Source: Phymorhynchus buccinoides (lineage: Eukaryota; Mollusca; Gastropoda; Neogastropoda; Raphitomidae). From it: 64,000 nucleotides of DNA. The translations under genes were made by a program, and so were the position numbers. The notes under the pieces were generated by a model. That model searched no databases. It had not been told where the DNA came from and saw nothing but the letters and a program-made list of their open reading frames with translations. Positions 51,020 to 62,892 of the stretch are shown here, in pieces. The DNA is taken from the NCBI GenBank assembly GCA_017654935.2, contig CM065706.1, forward strand, positions 17,552,452 through 17,616,451, in the 5' to 3' direction. Every line of letters begins with the position of its first letter. The stretch's first letter is position 1.

Positions 51020-52500
51020 AAGTTTAAAACAACATCAACTTTCCGTGTTGAGTTTGTCAGTCACTGAAAACTGACGATAGCAAGTTTTGAAAATGTTTGA
51101 ATTATGGACTAAATGTGGCCTCACTAAAGCTTTATACAGTTTGGAAAAAATGTTGCAGTCAATATTAATACATGTTCTTTTAATTAAACCTGTCATGTTG
51201 TTAGCCTTACTTATAAATGCAAGTTTGGGTGTGACTGGATAAGCTAGGTAAATAGTGATTACTCAGCTGAAGGAAGGATGGAAGGAAGATCCAAATTTCA
51301 TTTTCTTTTCTTCTTCTTCTTTCATAGCATTCTCCTTCAACGTTGTGAAGAGTCTGATACTTTAATCAGGGAAGGGGGGTGGGTGGGGGGGTGTCCACTA
51401 GATTAGATAAGCTATCAAAATGAAAGGGCTGCCCAGATAATCGGCTTCAAGGGGGCAGGGGGGGAGGGGGGAGCAAATGGGGTGGGGGTGGGAAGCAGGG
51501 AAAGATGGATTGGGGAGGGGAAGGGAGGGGAGAGGGTTAGATTCGGGATTTGAATGCCTCCACTGAGGTTGCTGTGATTGCCTCTAGTGGAAGACCAAAC
51601 TCCGCCACAGCCCTTGGGAAGAATGAGAACTTCTTGCAGTTATTCCTACATGCTGGAACTGAGTGGAAGTAGGTAGTCTGCAGCATGCACCTAGTGACCT
51701 ACACCTTTCTGATTCATTAGATACAGTGCCAGTCCACATATTTGTGTCGTTTCCGGTTATGCCTGCTTCTCTTGTGATCAAGTCCTAACTTTCAGACAAG
51801 ATTGTGAAAAGTGTGGGGCCTGTTGATATCAGTTGGAGCTTCAATAATGACGTCATATCAGTCTACTTTCATGACGTCATTTCTTAAACCCTGTCATTCC
51901 GTAGATTTTCTTCCAGGGCAGTGGAAATAACGTGCAGGCATCAGAATTGTCAGAGGATCAGAGGATTTCAGAGGATTAAGAATTTCTGACAGAGGATTGG
52001 CTTCTCTTGTCAGAGGTTTTGCCTTTTTATTGAGTGTTATCCTTTGAGCTAAATAGCATTTTAAAGTGATTTCTCACTATATTAAGCCTTTTTGGTGGTG
52101 TTCCGAACTCATTTCAATGTTGTCCCTCTTCAGTCTAGGGCCTTGATGTCCCTTTTACCATGTTTTCAGAGGATTGGACTTCAGACTATTCTGATGCCTG
52201 AACATGAGTCGCAGAGACAGTCATTTTTCAGTAGACTCAAAAGAATGATTGTATCATCAACATAGAAATACAGTGAAAGTATTTAATACAGCCAAAGAAT
52301 GGGAAATAGGCCACACAACAGTGTTCAATTTCATTTTTTGTTCTTCAATACATGATGAAGTTGAATGCATGCCCTTCATTGGCACAATGAAACTTCTAGT
52401 ACCATAGAAATCGAAAGTTCAATTTTCAAACTTGTACACAAAAATTCTAGAGGGTCTGTGACATATATAACCTACATTTTTAACAATTGCAAGGCAAGAC
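51020..52500. other. Intergenic DNA, nothing firm
   Basis: G-rich stretches at 51370-51530 and a short repeated phrase (cagaggat) near 51950-52010. A reverse-transcriptase C-terminal-like phrase may hide at 51590-51680 on the minus strand, but it is too weak to call. Confidence 0.45.
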
Positions 52501-52559
52501 AATTGTTTTAGTCAAGTGTCGGAAAAATTCCCAAATAACAATGGTTCCAAAAGTGATGA

Positions 52560-52930
52560 GTTTGAAAGAACATGGTTATGAAGGAGATCAACATAAAGAA
52601 ATGGCTAATATATGTAAAGGAGGAGAAGTGTGGAAGGAGGATGGGACCAAGTAACCTTTACTGATGAAACCAAGATAAAAGTTGACAAAATTCAGCATGT
52701 GTGTGTCAGGAGAAGAGCCGATAAAGAAGTCTTACTGCACACGTCAAGCCACATTCAAACCAAGTGGTAACTTTGAGGCTCTGGTAAGCTGTTTTCTAGC
52801 CCATTAATAGATCCGATTGTGTTTGTCGATTAAAATATGAACAATGGGCTGTGTATCTGCATGCTGGATGAAAACCTGAATCTTTCTGTATATCCCCACA
52901 GACTTGGTCAAGATTCAATCAAAAATAACA
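52560..52930 (+). mobile_element. Tc1/mariner transposase remnant
   Basis: A degenerate plus-strand frame has WDQVTFTDETKIKV and then VCVRRRADKEV, the region around the second catalytic Asp in Tc1/mariner DDE transposases (usually FSDES/FTDE). The frame is broken on both sides and no inverted termini were found. Confidence 0.5.
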
Positions 52931-53454
52931 CTAGCCCACTTTATGAAGCGTTTGCAGTCACGAGAGTAAAGGGAGGAAAACAATCACGACATCCCTGTGA
53001 CTGACATAGAATCCATATCTAAATTTGATCAAAAACGGCTGACTTCTGTTGAAAAGAAAACAGTGAGGGGGCTGTGTTTTAATGATCAAAATTTAGGACT
53101 GCCTCTGATTTTTACAGGGTGTACACGCTGACATCATTATGACGACATCATAGCAACCTAGAACATAATTCTTAGAAGATCCGTGGAGTATAGACAGTGA
53201 AATAGCACCACCTCAAATGCTAAAGTGATCAAGCAATTAACTGATTTTCTGTGATTTTTTTAAAAGTACACATGATTTTGTGCAGTCATGCTGTCCAACC
53301 TAAAACGACACAAACAAGTGGCCCAAGACTGTAGATCAGCCAGAAAGTCATCAAACGAGTGAGCTTTTTTGTCATTGAACACTTTCACAGTTTTGGCAGT
53401 TTAAGTCTCTCTTTGTCTTACCCTCTGGCTTCTGAGAATGTCAACTTTATAGAG

Positions 53455-55092
53455 TGACAGCAACTGGACACCTACATGGACATCTTAATGCTACAAACAC
53501 TACCTCTGGCAGACCCATTTGACAGCAACTGGACACCTACATGGACATCTTAATGCTACAAACACTACCTCTGGCAGACCCATTTGACAGCAACTGGACA
53601 CCTACATGGACACCTTAATGCTACAAACACTACCTCTGGCAGACCCATTTGACAGCAACTGGACACCTACATGGACACCTTAATGCTACAAACACTACCT
53701 CTGGCAGACCCATTTGACAGCAACTGGACACCTACATGGACAACGTAATGCTACAAACACTACCTCTGGCAGACCCATTTGACAGCAACTGGACACCTAC
53801 ATGGACACCGTAATGCTACAAACACTACCTCTGACAGACCCATTTGACAGCAACTGGACACCTACATGGACACCGTAATGCTACAAACACTACCTCTGGC
53901 ACTGACAGACCCATTTGACAGCAACTGGACACCTACATGGACACCGTAATGCTACAAACACTACCTCTGGAACTGACAGACCCATTTGACAGCAACTGGA
54001 CACCTACATGGACACCGTAATGCTACAAACACTACCTCTGGCACTGACAGACCCATTTGACAGCAACTGGACACCTACATGGACACCTTAATGCTACAAA
54101 CACTACCTCTGGCACTGACAGACCCATTTGACAGCAACTGGACACCTACATGGACACCGTAATGCTACAAACACTACCTCTCACAGACCCATTTGACAGC
54201 AACTGGACACCTACATGGACACCGTAATGCTACAACTACCTCTGGCACTGACAGACCCATTTGACAGCAACTGGACACCTACATGGACACCTTAATGCTA
54301 CAACTACCTCTGGCAGACCCATTTGACAGCAACTGGACACCTACATGAACACCGTAATGCTACAACTACCTCTGGCAGACCCATTTGACAGCAACCTACA
54401 TGGACACCATAATGCTACAACTACCTCTGGCAGACCCATTTGACAGCAACTGGACACCTACATGGACACCTTAACTACCTCTCGCAGACCCATTTGACAG
54501 CAACTGGACACCTACATGGACACCTTAACTACCTCTGGCAGACCCATTTGACAGCAACTGGACACCTACATGGACACCATAATGCTACAACTACCTCTGG
54601 CTATGGCAGACCCATTTGACAGCAACCTACATGGACACCATAATGCTACAACGACCTCTGGCAGACCCATTTGACAGCAACCTACATGGACACCATAATG
54701 CTACAACTACCTCTGGCTCTGGCAGACCCATTTGACAGCAACTGTACACCTACATGGACACCTTAACTACCTCTGGCAGACCCATTTGACAGCAACTGGA
54801 CACCTACATGGACACCATAATGCTACAACTACCTCTGGCTCTGGCAGACCCATTTGACAGCAACCTACATGGACACCATAATGCTACAACTACCTCTGGC
54901 AGACCCATTTGACAGCAACCTACATGGACACCATAATGCTACAACTACCTCTGGCAGACCCATTTGACAGCAACCTACATGGACACAGTAATGCTACAAA
55001 GTAGAAGTCTACCTCTGGCAGACCCATTTGACAGCAACCTACATGGACACAGTAATGCTACAACTACCTCTGGCACTGGCAGACCCATTCAG
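53455..55092. repeat. ~65-bp minisatellite upstream of POLR1E, about 27 units
   Basis: Units run GACAGCAACTGGACACCTAC, ATGGACACC[GT]TAATGCTAC and AAACACTACCTCTGGCAGAC, then CCATTT. Later units lose the ACTGGACACC or the AATGCTACA block, so unit length falls from about 65 to about 45 toward the gene. Confidence 0.96.
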
Positions 55093-55346
55093 GGTTTGTC
55101 AAAATATGAGGATTCTTTGGGGGTACCCTTCAGACACTGGAATACAGCATTTTGACTTCTTGAAGACTTTCAAACCGGCGTCCACATAGGGCTTCTTTGA
55201 TTTAACGGGATTCAACCAAAAGCATTGAACGACAGCATATTGGCAAATGTCCTATTGTATCTCATTTTCATTATCATTTTTTTTATGCCATGAACATATT
55301 TCATAGCCATTGCAACAGCTTATTTCATGATAATCACGATAATGTA

Positions 55347-55510
55347 CAGTGGAAATCTATTTTGAGATAGCTAATATTTTGAGTTAAAAAACTTTTTAGC
55401 ATAAAAAGTCAGTGAGTCCAGAAAACTGGGACCAGAAAATTATTGTGAGTTATCCACTAATCCAGTGTTTTTTGCGTTAAATCCGTTTTTGAGTTAACAG
55501 GAATCCATTG
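55347..55510. mobile_element. Small pogo-like MITE next to the POLR1E start
   Basis: The left end CAGTGGAAATCTATTTTGAG and right end, inverted, CAATGGATTCCTGTTAACTC form an imperfect inverted repeat with TA on both sides (55345-55346, 55511-55512). It ends about 85 bp before the POLR1E start codon. Confidence 0.65.
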
Positions 55511-55595
55511 TATATATTATGGATTTTGTTGAAATGTGGATTTTTCTTCTTCTTTTTTCCAGGTAAAACTTAGAGCTTGTGACTGAAGCTGCAGA

Positions 55596-55650
55596 ATGCC
55601 TTCCTCCAAGAAAATTGTAGTCACAACAAGTGACAAAGAGGTCCCTTTGG
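55596..55650 (+). CDS. POLR1E: POLR1E coding exon 1
   Basis: It encodes MPSSKKIVVTTSDKEVPL plus one base and ends TTTGG|GTAAGT. A pyrimidine-rich acceptor (ttttttccag) ends at 55562, so the exon may begin at 55563 with a 33-nt 5' UTR and be preceded by a non-coding exon. No other in-frame upstream ATG was seen in this exon. Confidence 0.75.
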
Positions 55651-58600
55651 GTAAGTTGTGATGATATTAAAAAAAAACCTACTTGAAGGTTCTTTTTAGT
55701 TCCTGAGCGAAGCTTCGGGAAGTATTGTTTTTGTTTTGTCCGTGTGTGTGCGGCTGGCTGGCCGCATTTAAAAAAAACCTGTTGAATCTATTTCAATCAC
55801 ATTTACTAATTTGGTATACAAGTTTCAAAGGATATTAGCTATCGGTTGATTGCTTTAGTTTAATTTGAAGGTCAAGGTCATGATGATTAAGGAGACTTGC
55901 AAACCCCAAAACACTTAATTGCTAATATCTCGTGAAGTTTTGCACATATTTCAATGCAATTTTTTTTCACAACGTTTTCTGATGAAAGGGCTATGACTAC
56001 AGATATAACATCAGGGCTCCCAGGGACCCCCATTTGGGGGTCTATGAAGTACTAGAATTCTAAGGGACCCTCTAAAAGAATGTGCAGGGGGTCCCAGGGA
56101 TGCACTAGAAAGTTTACTTTTATTTTTAGCTTTCGCAATGTCACTGGGACCCTCTATCCCGCCTCTAGGGGCCTCTTTACCGTAAGTGAAGGAGTCCCTG
56201 GGACCCCTTGTTTTGCGGGACGATTGGGAGCCCTGAACATAATCATGAATTTGTCTGTGTGCTCGTGCGTGCGTGCGTGTGAATCACGGGGTTCAAACCC
56301 CAAAGCTGTATCTCAAGAACTGTTGCATGGAATCACTTCAAATTTACTGTGGTGGTGCATCACGGTGCACGAAAGGTCCCATGCAAAAATAGTAACCATG
56401 CTGACCTTGGCCTTAACCCTCTCACTCTGATCAATCGAACCGAGAATCGATCCTATTGCATAAGAGAGGGGGAGTAACTCCGAACATCACACCAAATCTT
56501 TTATTTTAAAAAATCACCCAGAATAAAGTCTAACTCACCTTTCATTTCTGAAAGATGCATATTGAATAGCAATGATGATATTTTCATTCGAAAGCTAACA
56601 CACTGTCACACAACAAACCATGAATTGGAGGTAAAAATCCGTAATAGCGCTCCAAACAATCGACCGGGTCAATACTGCTGACGTCACGTGGCAAAAAAAC
56701 CAAACTTTAGCGTCTCCTTTGAAAAATTCATTCACAAAGACTATTGGGTGCTTTCCCTTGCTGTAAAGACCAAAAACCGACCCGGGAGTGTCAGAAACAG
56801 GAAGAACTAACTTAGTATATTGCATTGTGGGTAGGGAGAAAGTGAAAGTGAACCTACTAGACCTGGCATTCAGCGGCGGCTATCGGGGGTTACGGGATTC
56901 TGATAATCCATTTTGGACGGGAGGTCCTGGAGACTGCGGGGATCACAGGGTTAAGGTTTGACCTTGAAAACGTAAATTTCTTCATGTGGCCTTATCTTTC
57001 ACATCGTTGGACTTGCAATGTTCCAATTTGGTGTGCAAATACATTGGCATATGAAATTCTGAATACTTAGTACAAGAAATGTCAGGGTCACAACGGTTAT
57101 AGTCTGCCGATAGAACCGTCTGTAACCGGTCATTTACACATTTTTTAGACATTTCTGATTTTTTTTTGGTGGCAATTGCTCAGTTTCTTGTCATTGGAGT
57201 GCAGATGCGTCATGCTGCTGTTATGTGCCCAAGTTCAGCCGCTCGGGAACTTATCTCCCGCTTGGTGATACACTTGTTTTTATTATTATTGTTTTTGGGT
57301 TTTTTACTTTACTTTTATACTATGCTAATCTGCCCAACACTGAAAAGCAATGTTTATTAATGTTTTCATGTCACTGTTAGGCCTTTTATTTTAAATCATT
57401 GTTTTAATTTTTAACATTTGCTGTGAACAGATGTGGTTAAAATGTTGTGGGCATACATGATACAAAGTAAAGATGCCACTCAAGACATATTGTTTTAAGT
57501 TGATAAATGTTAATACTCACTAAGGGCACGTACACAGTACATCCAGATTTTCTGTGTGGAAATAATCAATAAGTAAAAGAAAGAAAACAAAATACACGAA
57601 TGTGTACATATTTCCCCTGGGTCCCAAGGCGGCTCAGAACCCAGGCCTTCCTGCTTTTTGCTTTTTATGTTGTCCAAATTTCACCCTTGAAAAAATTAAC
57701 GAAAACAAAAAACAACACAAAATGTTGTTGACAGTGACTTTTGCCCATGGGAAAGTGAAGGACACCCAGAAACGCAAAATGAAAGTGTCAGCGCTGCACG
57801 ACACTAGCCACAAAGGGCCGGACAAGAGGAGGAAAGTGCTGGTAAGTTCCTTCACCAAACTGCACGACCCCAGCCACAAAGGGCCGGGCAAGAGGAGGAA
57901 AGTGCTGGTAAGTTCCTTCACCAAACTGCACGACCCCAGCCACAAAGGGCCGGACAAGAGGAGGAAAGTGCTGGTAAGTTCCTTCACCAAACTGCACGAC
58001 CCCAGCCACAAAGGGCCGGGCAAGAGGAGGAAAGTGCTGGTAAGTTCCTTCACCAAACTGCACGACCCCAGCCACAAAGGGCCGGACAAGAGGAGGAAAG
58101 TGCTGGTAAGTTCCTTCACCAAACTGCACGACCACAGCCACAAAGGGCCGGGCAAGAGGAGGAAAGTGCTGGTAAGTTCCTTCACCAAACTGCACGACCA
58201 CAGCCACAAAGGGCCGGACAAGAGGAGGAAAGTGCTGGTAAGTTCCTTCACCAAACTGCACGACCACAGCCACAAAGGGCCGGGCAAGAGGAGGAAAGTG
58301 CTGGTAAGTTCCTTCACCAAACGTTTTTCTTTTGACAGGCAAATGAGGCACAGAGATTGTGTGCAGTGTGTGTGTGTGCGGGATGTGTGTGTGTGTGTGT
58401 GCGGGATGTGTGTGTGTGTGTGTGTGTAGGCATTGGGGGATGGGGGATGAATGGAATGAAAGAGAGCAAGCTAAGAGAGAGGGGTGTGTGGTTCTGTTCA
58501 CCTCCCACCATCTTATTTAAGAGCAGGGGCTAAGATCAACCATGTTTTGAGCATTGGAACATAAATTAAAATGACTATATTTTATGGACTGTAAGAGCAT

Positions 58601-59598
58601 CTCATTACCAGGCACTCCAAAGTTGTTTTATATTTCTGTGCCCCAAGTGGGTATGAAATAAAACACTTGCCTTGCCTTGCCTTGTTAGAATAGTCTATTA
58701 CCATACTACTAGTCATATAAGTTGCATAGGTCAAAGTCTAGAAAGAGAAAACAAATCCTCAAAAGAGTCCATAAAATATTGTATTTTTTAAAGGTAGCAC
58801 TGAATAAAATCAACAACTATCAACCACAAAATTAGTTTGGACAAGTTTTGTTTGTTTCTTTGTTGAAGGTTGAAATTTTCAATGAGCAGCACTCGCTGTT
58901 GTTTTTAGAACCCTGAAGCATATTGAGGGGTATATGCTAGAAAGCATTATCAAACAAGATGGCAACACCATGTAAACATAGTCCCAGTACAAGCAACACC
59001 CACACATACACTCCCCCTGAGCATTGTCTCCCACTGCATTCCCCCAATGATGCTGATCACGAAAATAAATGGTTATAGTGGTCTAACGCCAACAATTTTG
59101 AAACTATGAACACTTGTTTTCAGAGCCCCCTCAGCTCTCACTCTCACTGTGCTATTGGCCCCTTCAAAATGTCACGGGCAACATCTAGGCATCCTAAGTA
59201 ACAATTCTGCCAAGTTTTGTTCAGATTGGTTCAGTGGTTAGGCACTATGAAATGGAACACATTTCGGTCACACATGCACGCACGCACGCTCACACACACA
59301 CGCACACAAACACGCACTCACTCACGCACATGCACACGCACGCATGCACGCTACTTCTCTGAGACATTGCCCTTCTTTGTAAGTATTAAAATTACCTCCC
59401 TTATACAACTCCCTCCCATTTAAGACCTCATTTTGGATGATTTTTGAAGTTCTTATAAGGGAGGTTCTACTGTAGTACCTTCTGGAAAATGCCCCTCCAT
59501 TTAATGGCATGCCGCATGTTGCAGGTTGCAGAGTCCGACAAATTGGCCTACAGGGGAGATAACTTTGGACCTCTCTCTGCACCGGAGCAGAGCACAGA
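55596..59598 (+). CDS. POLR1E: POLR1E (PAF53/RPA49) gene, first three coding exons, rest outside window
   Basis: POLR1E is the A49-family subunit of RNA polymerase I. Its N-terminal domain forms a TFIIF-like dimer with the RPA34-type subunit in the nucleolus and supports initiation and elongation on rDNA. Three exons join in phase to give about 78 residues. Exon 2 encodes TFAHGKVKDTQKRKMKVSAL and ends DKRRKVL, corresponding to human VQFSNGKL...NPRKRNQRIL. Exon 3 encodes VAESDKLAYRGDNFG, corresponding to human AAETDRLSYVGNNFG. The family is usually about 400 residues, so most of the gene lies to the right of 64000. The A49 block structure makes the call strong despite the short length. Exon 2 ends in a 66-bp tandem array carrying eight splice donors. 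Confidence 0.85.
56417..56950. mobile_element. piggyBac-like non-autonomous element in POLR1E intron 1
   Basis: It is flanked by TTAA (56413-56416, 56951-56954), with CCCTCTCACTCTGATC at the left and GATCACAGGG at the right. About 534 bp with no transposase seen. Confidence 0.65.
56960..57734. other. POLR1E intron 1, nothing recognised
   Basis: AT-rich intronic DNA ending in the exon 2 acceptor. No exon-like or repeat structure beyond short fragments. Confidence 0.5.
57735..57841 (+). CDS. POLR1E: POLR1E exon 2
   Basis: 107 nt, phase 1 to 0. It encodes TFAHGKVKDTQKRKMKVSAL, then HDTSHKGPDKRRKVL. Acceptor gttgttgacag, donor GTGCTG|GTAAGT at 57842. The reading frame stays open through the donor and the following array to a stop at 58427-58429, so intron retention or use of later donors would lengthen the protein in frame. 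Confidence 0.87.
57842..58323 (+). repeat. POLR1E: 66-bp in-frame array of POLR1E exon 2 end plus donor
   Basis: Seven further 66-bp units follow exon 2. Each is the last ~45 nt of the exon (HD[PH]SHKGP[DG]KRRKVL) plus GTAAGT and 15 more intronic bases. GTAAGT occurs at 57842, 57908, 57974, 58040, 58106, 58172, 58238 and 58304. All units stay in the exon frame and read VSSFTKLHDPSHKGPGKRRK and similar. Asp and Gly alternate strictly at one position, so the present array grew as 132-bp dimers. A Pro-to-His change marks the last three units. Confidence 0.95.
58360..58430. repeat. (TG)n microsatellite after the POLR1E donor array
   Basis: Two GT runs separated by gcgggatg, directly following the 66-bp array. 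Confidence 0.9.
58600..58690 (+). mobile_element. Retroelement 3' tail with (CCTTG)n
   Basis: CCCAAGTGGGTATGAAATAA is followed by AACACTTGCCTTGCCTTGCC, the form of a non-LTR element 3' end with a short tandem tail. Confidence 0.55.
58691..59524. other. POLR1E intron 2 remainder
   Basis: Interspersed fragments (AACAAGATGGCAACACCATG at 58956, shared with 36190) and a CA/CG-rich alternating tract at 59270-59350. A pogo-like edge (GGAGGTTCTACTGTA) lies near 59462. No exon seen before 59525. Confidence 0.5.
59525..59598 (+). CDS. POLR1E: POLR1E exon 3
   Basis: 74 nt, phase 0 to 2. It encodes VAESDKLAYRGDNFGPLSAP and ends EQST. Acceptor tgttgcag, donor CAGA|GTGAGT. The motif around GDNFG is the best-conserved part of the A49 N-terminal region. 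Confidence 0.85.
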
Positions 59599-60103
59599 GT
59601 GAGTTCAAATCTCCAGATTTTGTGGTATGAAATTGTAAGTAGTGATGTAATGCTTGAACATGCACAGTCTGCAGCTAACCTTGCAGAAACCCTGAAATTA
59701 GCTTCTAAGTTCTTGTTGGTGTTTTATATATGTATTAAACTTGCTTCTTGACATAGCAGCCCCATTGTGCCTATGACAATTTGAGCACCACGATTTTGGA
59801 ATTCCATTTGTCACTTTTAATGTCATGTTATTGGCATTGTGCTAGCAAACTTACCTGTTTTAAAAGCTGGTGGTTTTTGAGACTGTGTGGGGAAAAACCC
59901 ACACCTGATGTTTAGAGGGCTTGATGTGGATGGCTAAACTGTAATGACAAAAGATTCAAAAACTGAAATGGGGGGGAATGCTAATTCTATTCTTGTAGAT
60001 TGAAAGCTTCAGGATCTGTTACATAATTAGTGGAGCCTCTGGGACATGGGCCACCCAATAATAACAGCCCTCAACAGCCCTCATAATGAATAATGGCAGA
60101 ATA

Positions 60104-60280
60104 CAGTCAAACCTCGCCTAACCTCGAGGTTACCGCGGACACCCTGGAAATCAGGACAGTTGTATTCAGTCTCTTTTCCACCATTTTACTACTGAAAGAA
60201 TCTACTGTATAGCGACCACCCCGCAATGATGGGCAGTTTTGGCCAGTCTGTTGGGTGGTTGGAATGCTGAGGTTCCACTG
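60104..60280. mobile_element. Pogo-like MITE, TA target site
   Basis: The ends CAGTCAAACCTCGCC and, inverted, CAGTGGAACCTCAGC are imperfect inverted repeats, with TA at both flanks (60102-60103, 60281-60282). A related internal phrase occurs at 31456-31500. Confidence 0.75.
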
Positions 60281-60299
60281 TAGCTCCCAGTGTACCGCT

Positions 60300-62762
60300 G
60301 ATATGGCTTGTGATGTGTCTGACATGATGTCATTTACTTCAACTCAAATGGTCAGCCGTGATGTGTCTGACATGATGTCATTTACTTCAACTCAAATGGT
60401 CAGCCGTGATGTGTCTGACATGATGTCATGTACTTCAACTCAAATGGTCAGCCGTGATGTGTCTGACATGATGTCATTTACTTCAACTCAAATGGTCAGC
60501 CGTGATGTGTCTGACATGATGTCATGTACTTCAACTCAAATGGTCAGCCGTGATGTGTCTGACATGATGTCATGTACTTCAACTCAAATGGTCAGCCGTG
60601 ATGTGTCTGACATGATGTCATGTACTTCAACTCAAATGGTCAGCCGTGATGTGTCTGACATGATGTCATTTACTTCAACTCAAATGGTCAGCCGTGATGT
60701 GTCTGACATGATGTCATGTACTTCAACTCAAATGGTCAGCCGTGATGTGTCTGACATGATGTCATTTACTTCAACTCAAATGGTCAGCCGTGATGTGTCT
60801 GACATGACATGATGTCATGTACTTCAACTCAAATGGTCAGCCGTGATGTGTCTGACATGATGTCATGTACTTCAACTCAAATGGTCAGCCATGATGTGTC
60901 TGACATGATGTCATTTACTTCAACTCAAATGGTCAGCCGTGATGTGTCTGACATGATGTCATGTACTTCAACTCAAATGGTCAGCCGTGATGTGTCTGAC
61001 ATGATGTCATGTACTTCAACTCAAATGGTCAGCCGTGATGTGTCTGACATGATGTCATGTACTTCAACTCAAATGGTCAGCCGTGATGTGTCTGACATGA
61101 TGTCATTTACTTCAACTCAAATGGTCAGCCATGATGTGTCTGACATGATGTCATTTACTTCAACTCAAATGGTCAGCCGTGATGTGTCTGACATGATGTT
61201 ATGTACTTCAACTCAAATGGTCAGCCATGATGTGTCTGACATGATGTCATTTACTTCAACTCAAATGGTCAGCCATGATGTGTCTGAAATGATGTCATTT
61301 ACTTCAACTCAAATGGTCAGCCGTGATGTGTCTGACATGATGTTATGTACTTCAACTCAAATGGTCAGCCGTGATGTGTCTGACATGATGTCATTTACTT
61401 CAACTCAAATGGTCAGCCATGATGTGTCTGAAATGATGTCATTTACTTCAACTCAAATGGTCAGCCGTGATGTGTCTGACATGATGTCATGTACTTCAAC
61501 TCAAATGGTCAGCCGTGATGTGTCTGACATGATGTCATTTACTTCAACTCAAATGGTCAGCCATGATGTGTCTGACATGATGTCATTTACTTCAACTCAA
61601 ATGGTCAGCCGTGATGTGTCTGACATGACATGATGTCATGTACTTCAACTCAAATGGTCAGCCGTGATGTGTCTGACATGATGTCATGTACTTCAACTCA
61701 AATGGTCAGCCGTGATGTGTCTGACATGATGTCATGTACTTCAACTCAAATGGTCAGCCGTGATGTGTCTGACATGATGTCATGTACTTCAACTCAAATG
61801 GTCAGCCGTGATGTGTCTGACATGATGTCATGTACTTCAACTCAAATGGTCAGCCGTGATGTGTCTGACATGATGTCATGTACTTCAACTCAAATGGTCA
61901 GCCGTGATGTGTCTGACATGATGTCATGTACTTCAACTCAAATGGTCAGCCGTGATGTGTCTGACATGATGTCATGTACTTCAACTCAAATGGTCAGCCG
62001 TGATGTGTCTGACATGATGTTATGTACTTCAACTCAAATGGTCAGCCGTGATGTGTCTGACATGATGTCATGTACTTCAACTCAAATGGTCAGCCGTGAT
62101 GTGTCTGACATGATGTTATGTACTTCAACTCAAATGGTCAGCCGTGATGTGTCTGACATGATGTCATGTACTTCAACTCAAATGGTCAGCCGTGATGTGT
62201 CTGACATGATGTCATGTACTTCAACTCAAATGGTCAGCCATGATGTGTCTGACATGATGTCATGTACTTCAACTCAAATGGTCAGCTGTGATGTGTCTGA
62301 CATGATGTCATGTACTTCAACTCAAATGGTCAGCCATGATGTGTTTGACATGATGTTATGTACTTCAACTCAAATGGTCAGCCGTGATGTGTCTGACATG
62401 ATGTCATGTACTTCAACTCAAATCGTCAGCCGTGATGTGTCTGACATGATGTTATGTACTTCAACTCAAATGGTCAGCCGTGATGTGTCTGACATGATGT
62501 CATTTACTTCAACTCAAATGGCCAGCCGTGATGTGTCTGACATGACATGATGTCATGTACTTCAACTGAAATGGTCAGCCGTGATGTGTCTGACATGACA
62601 TGATGTCATGTACTTCAACTCAAATGGTCAGCCGTGATGTGTCTGACATGATGTCATGTACTTCAACTCAAATGGTCAGCCGTGATGTGTCTGACATGAC
62701 ATGATGTCATGTACTTCAACTCAAATGGTCAGCCGTGATGTGTCTGACATGATGTCATTTAA
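60300..62762. repeat. 48-bp minisatellite in POLR1E intron 3, about 51 units
   Basis: Units run GATGTGTCTGACATGATGTC, AT[TG]TACTTCAACTCAAATG and GTCAGCC[GA]T. Each contains the palindrome TGACATGATGTCA. Five units carry an extra ACATG (near 60806, 61625, 62544, 62595, 62698), which shifts frame and terminates the otherwise endless 16-codon reading. No evidence of a protein. Confidence 0.96.
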
Positions 62763-62892
62763 ACTGCCAGCCAGGTAACATACATCCAGGTAGGTCCGTG
62801 TTTTCATGAAAGATGTGTACTGATCGCCACAGCCAGAACTACTGAACTGATCGTGAAGACATGGGCGCTACCCTTCAGGCTATGTACCTGAT

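Noticed and set aside
51584..51781. Minus-strand frame as a retroelement terminus
   Set aside because: A weak resemblance to the usual C-terminal phrase, but too short and degenerate to support a call.
57634..58501. Minus-strand frames of 228-237 codons over the POLR1E array
   Set aside because: Shadow of the 66-bp in-frame repeat. The plus strand has the homologous protein and the consensus donors.
60255..62550. Frames of 185-306 codons with the 16-residue repeat MMSCTSTQMVSRDVSD
   Set aside because: This is a 48-bp minisatellite with an open frame. It is broken by the ACATG insertions and has no promoter or splice evidence.
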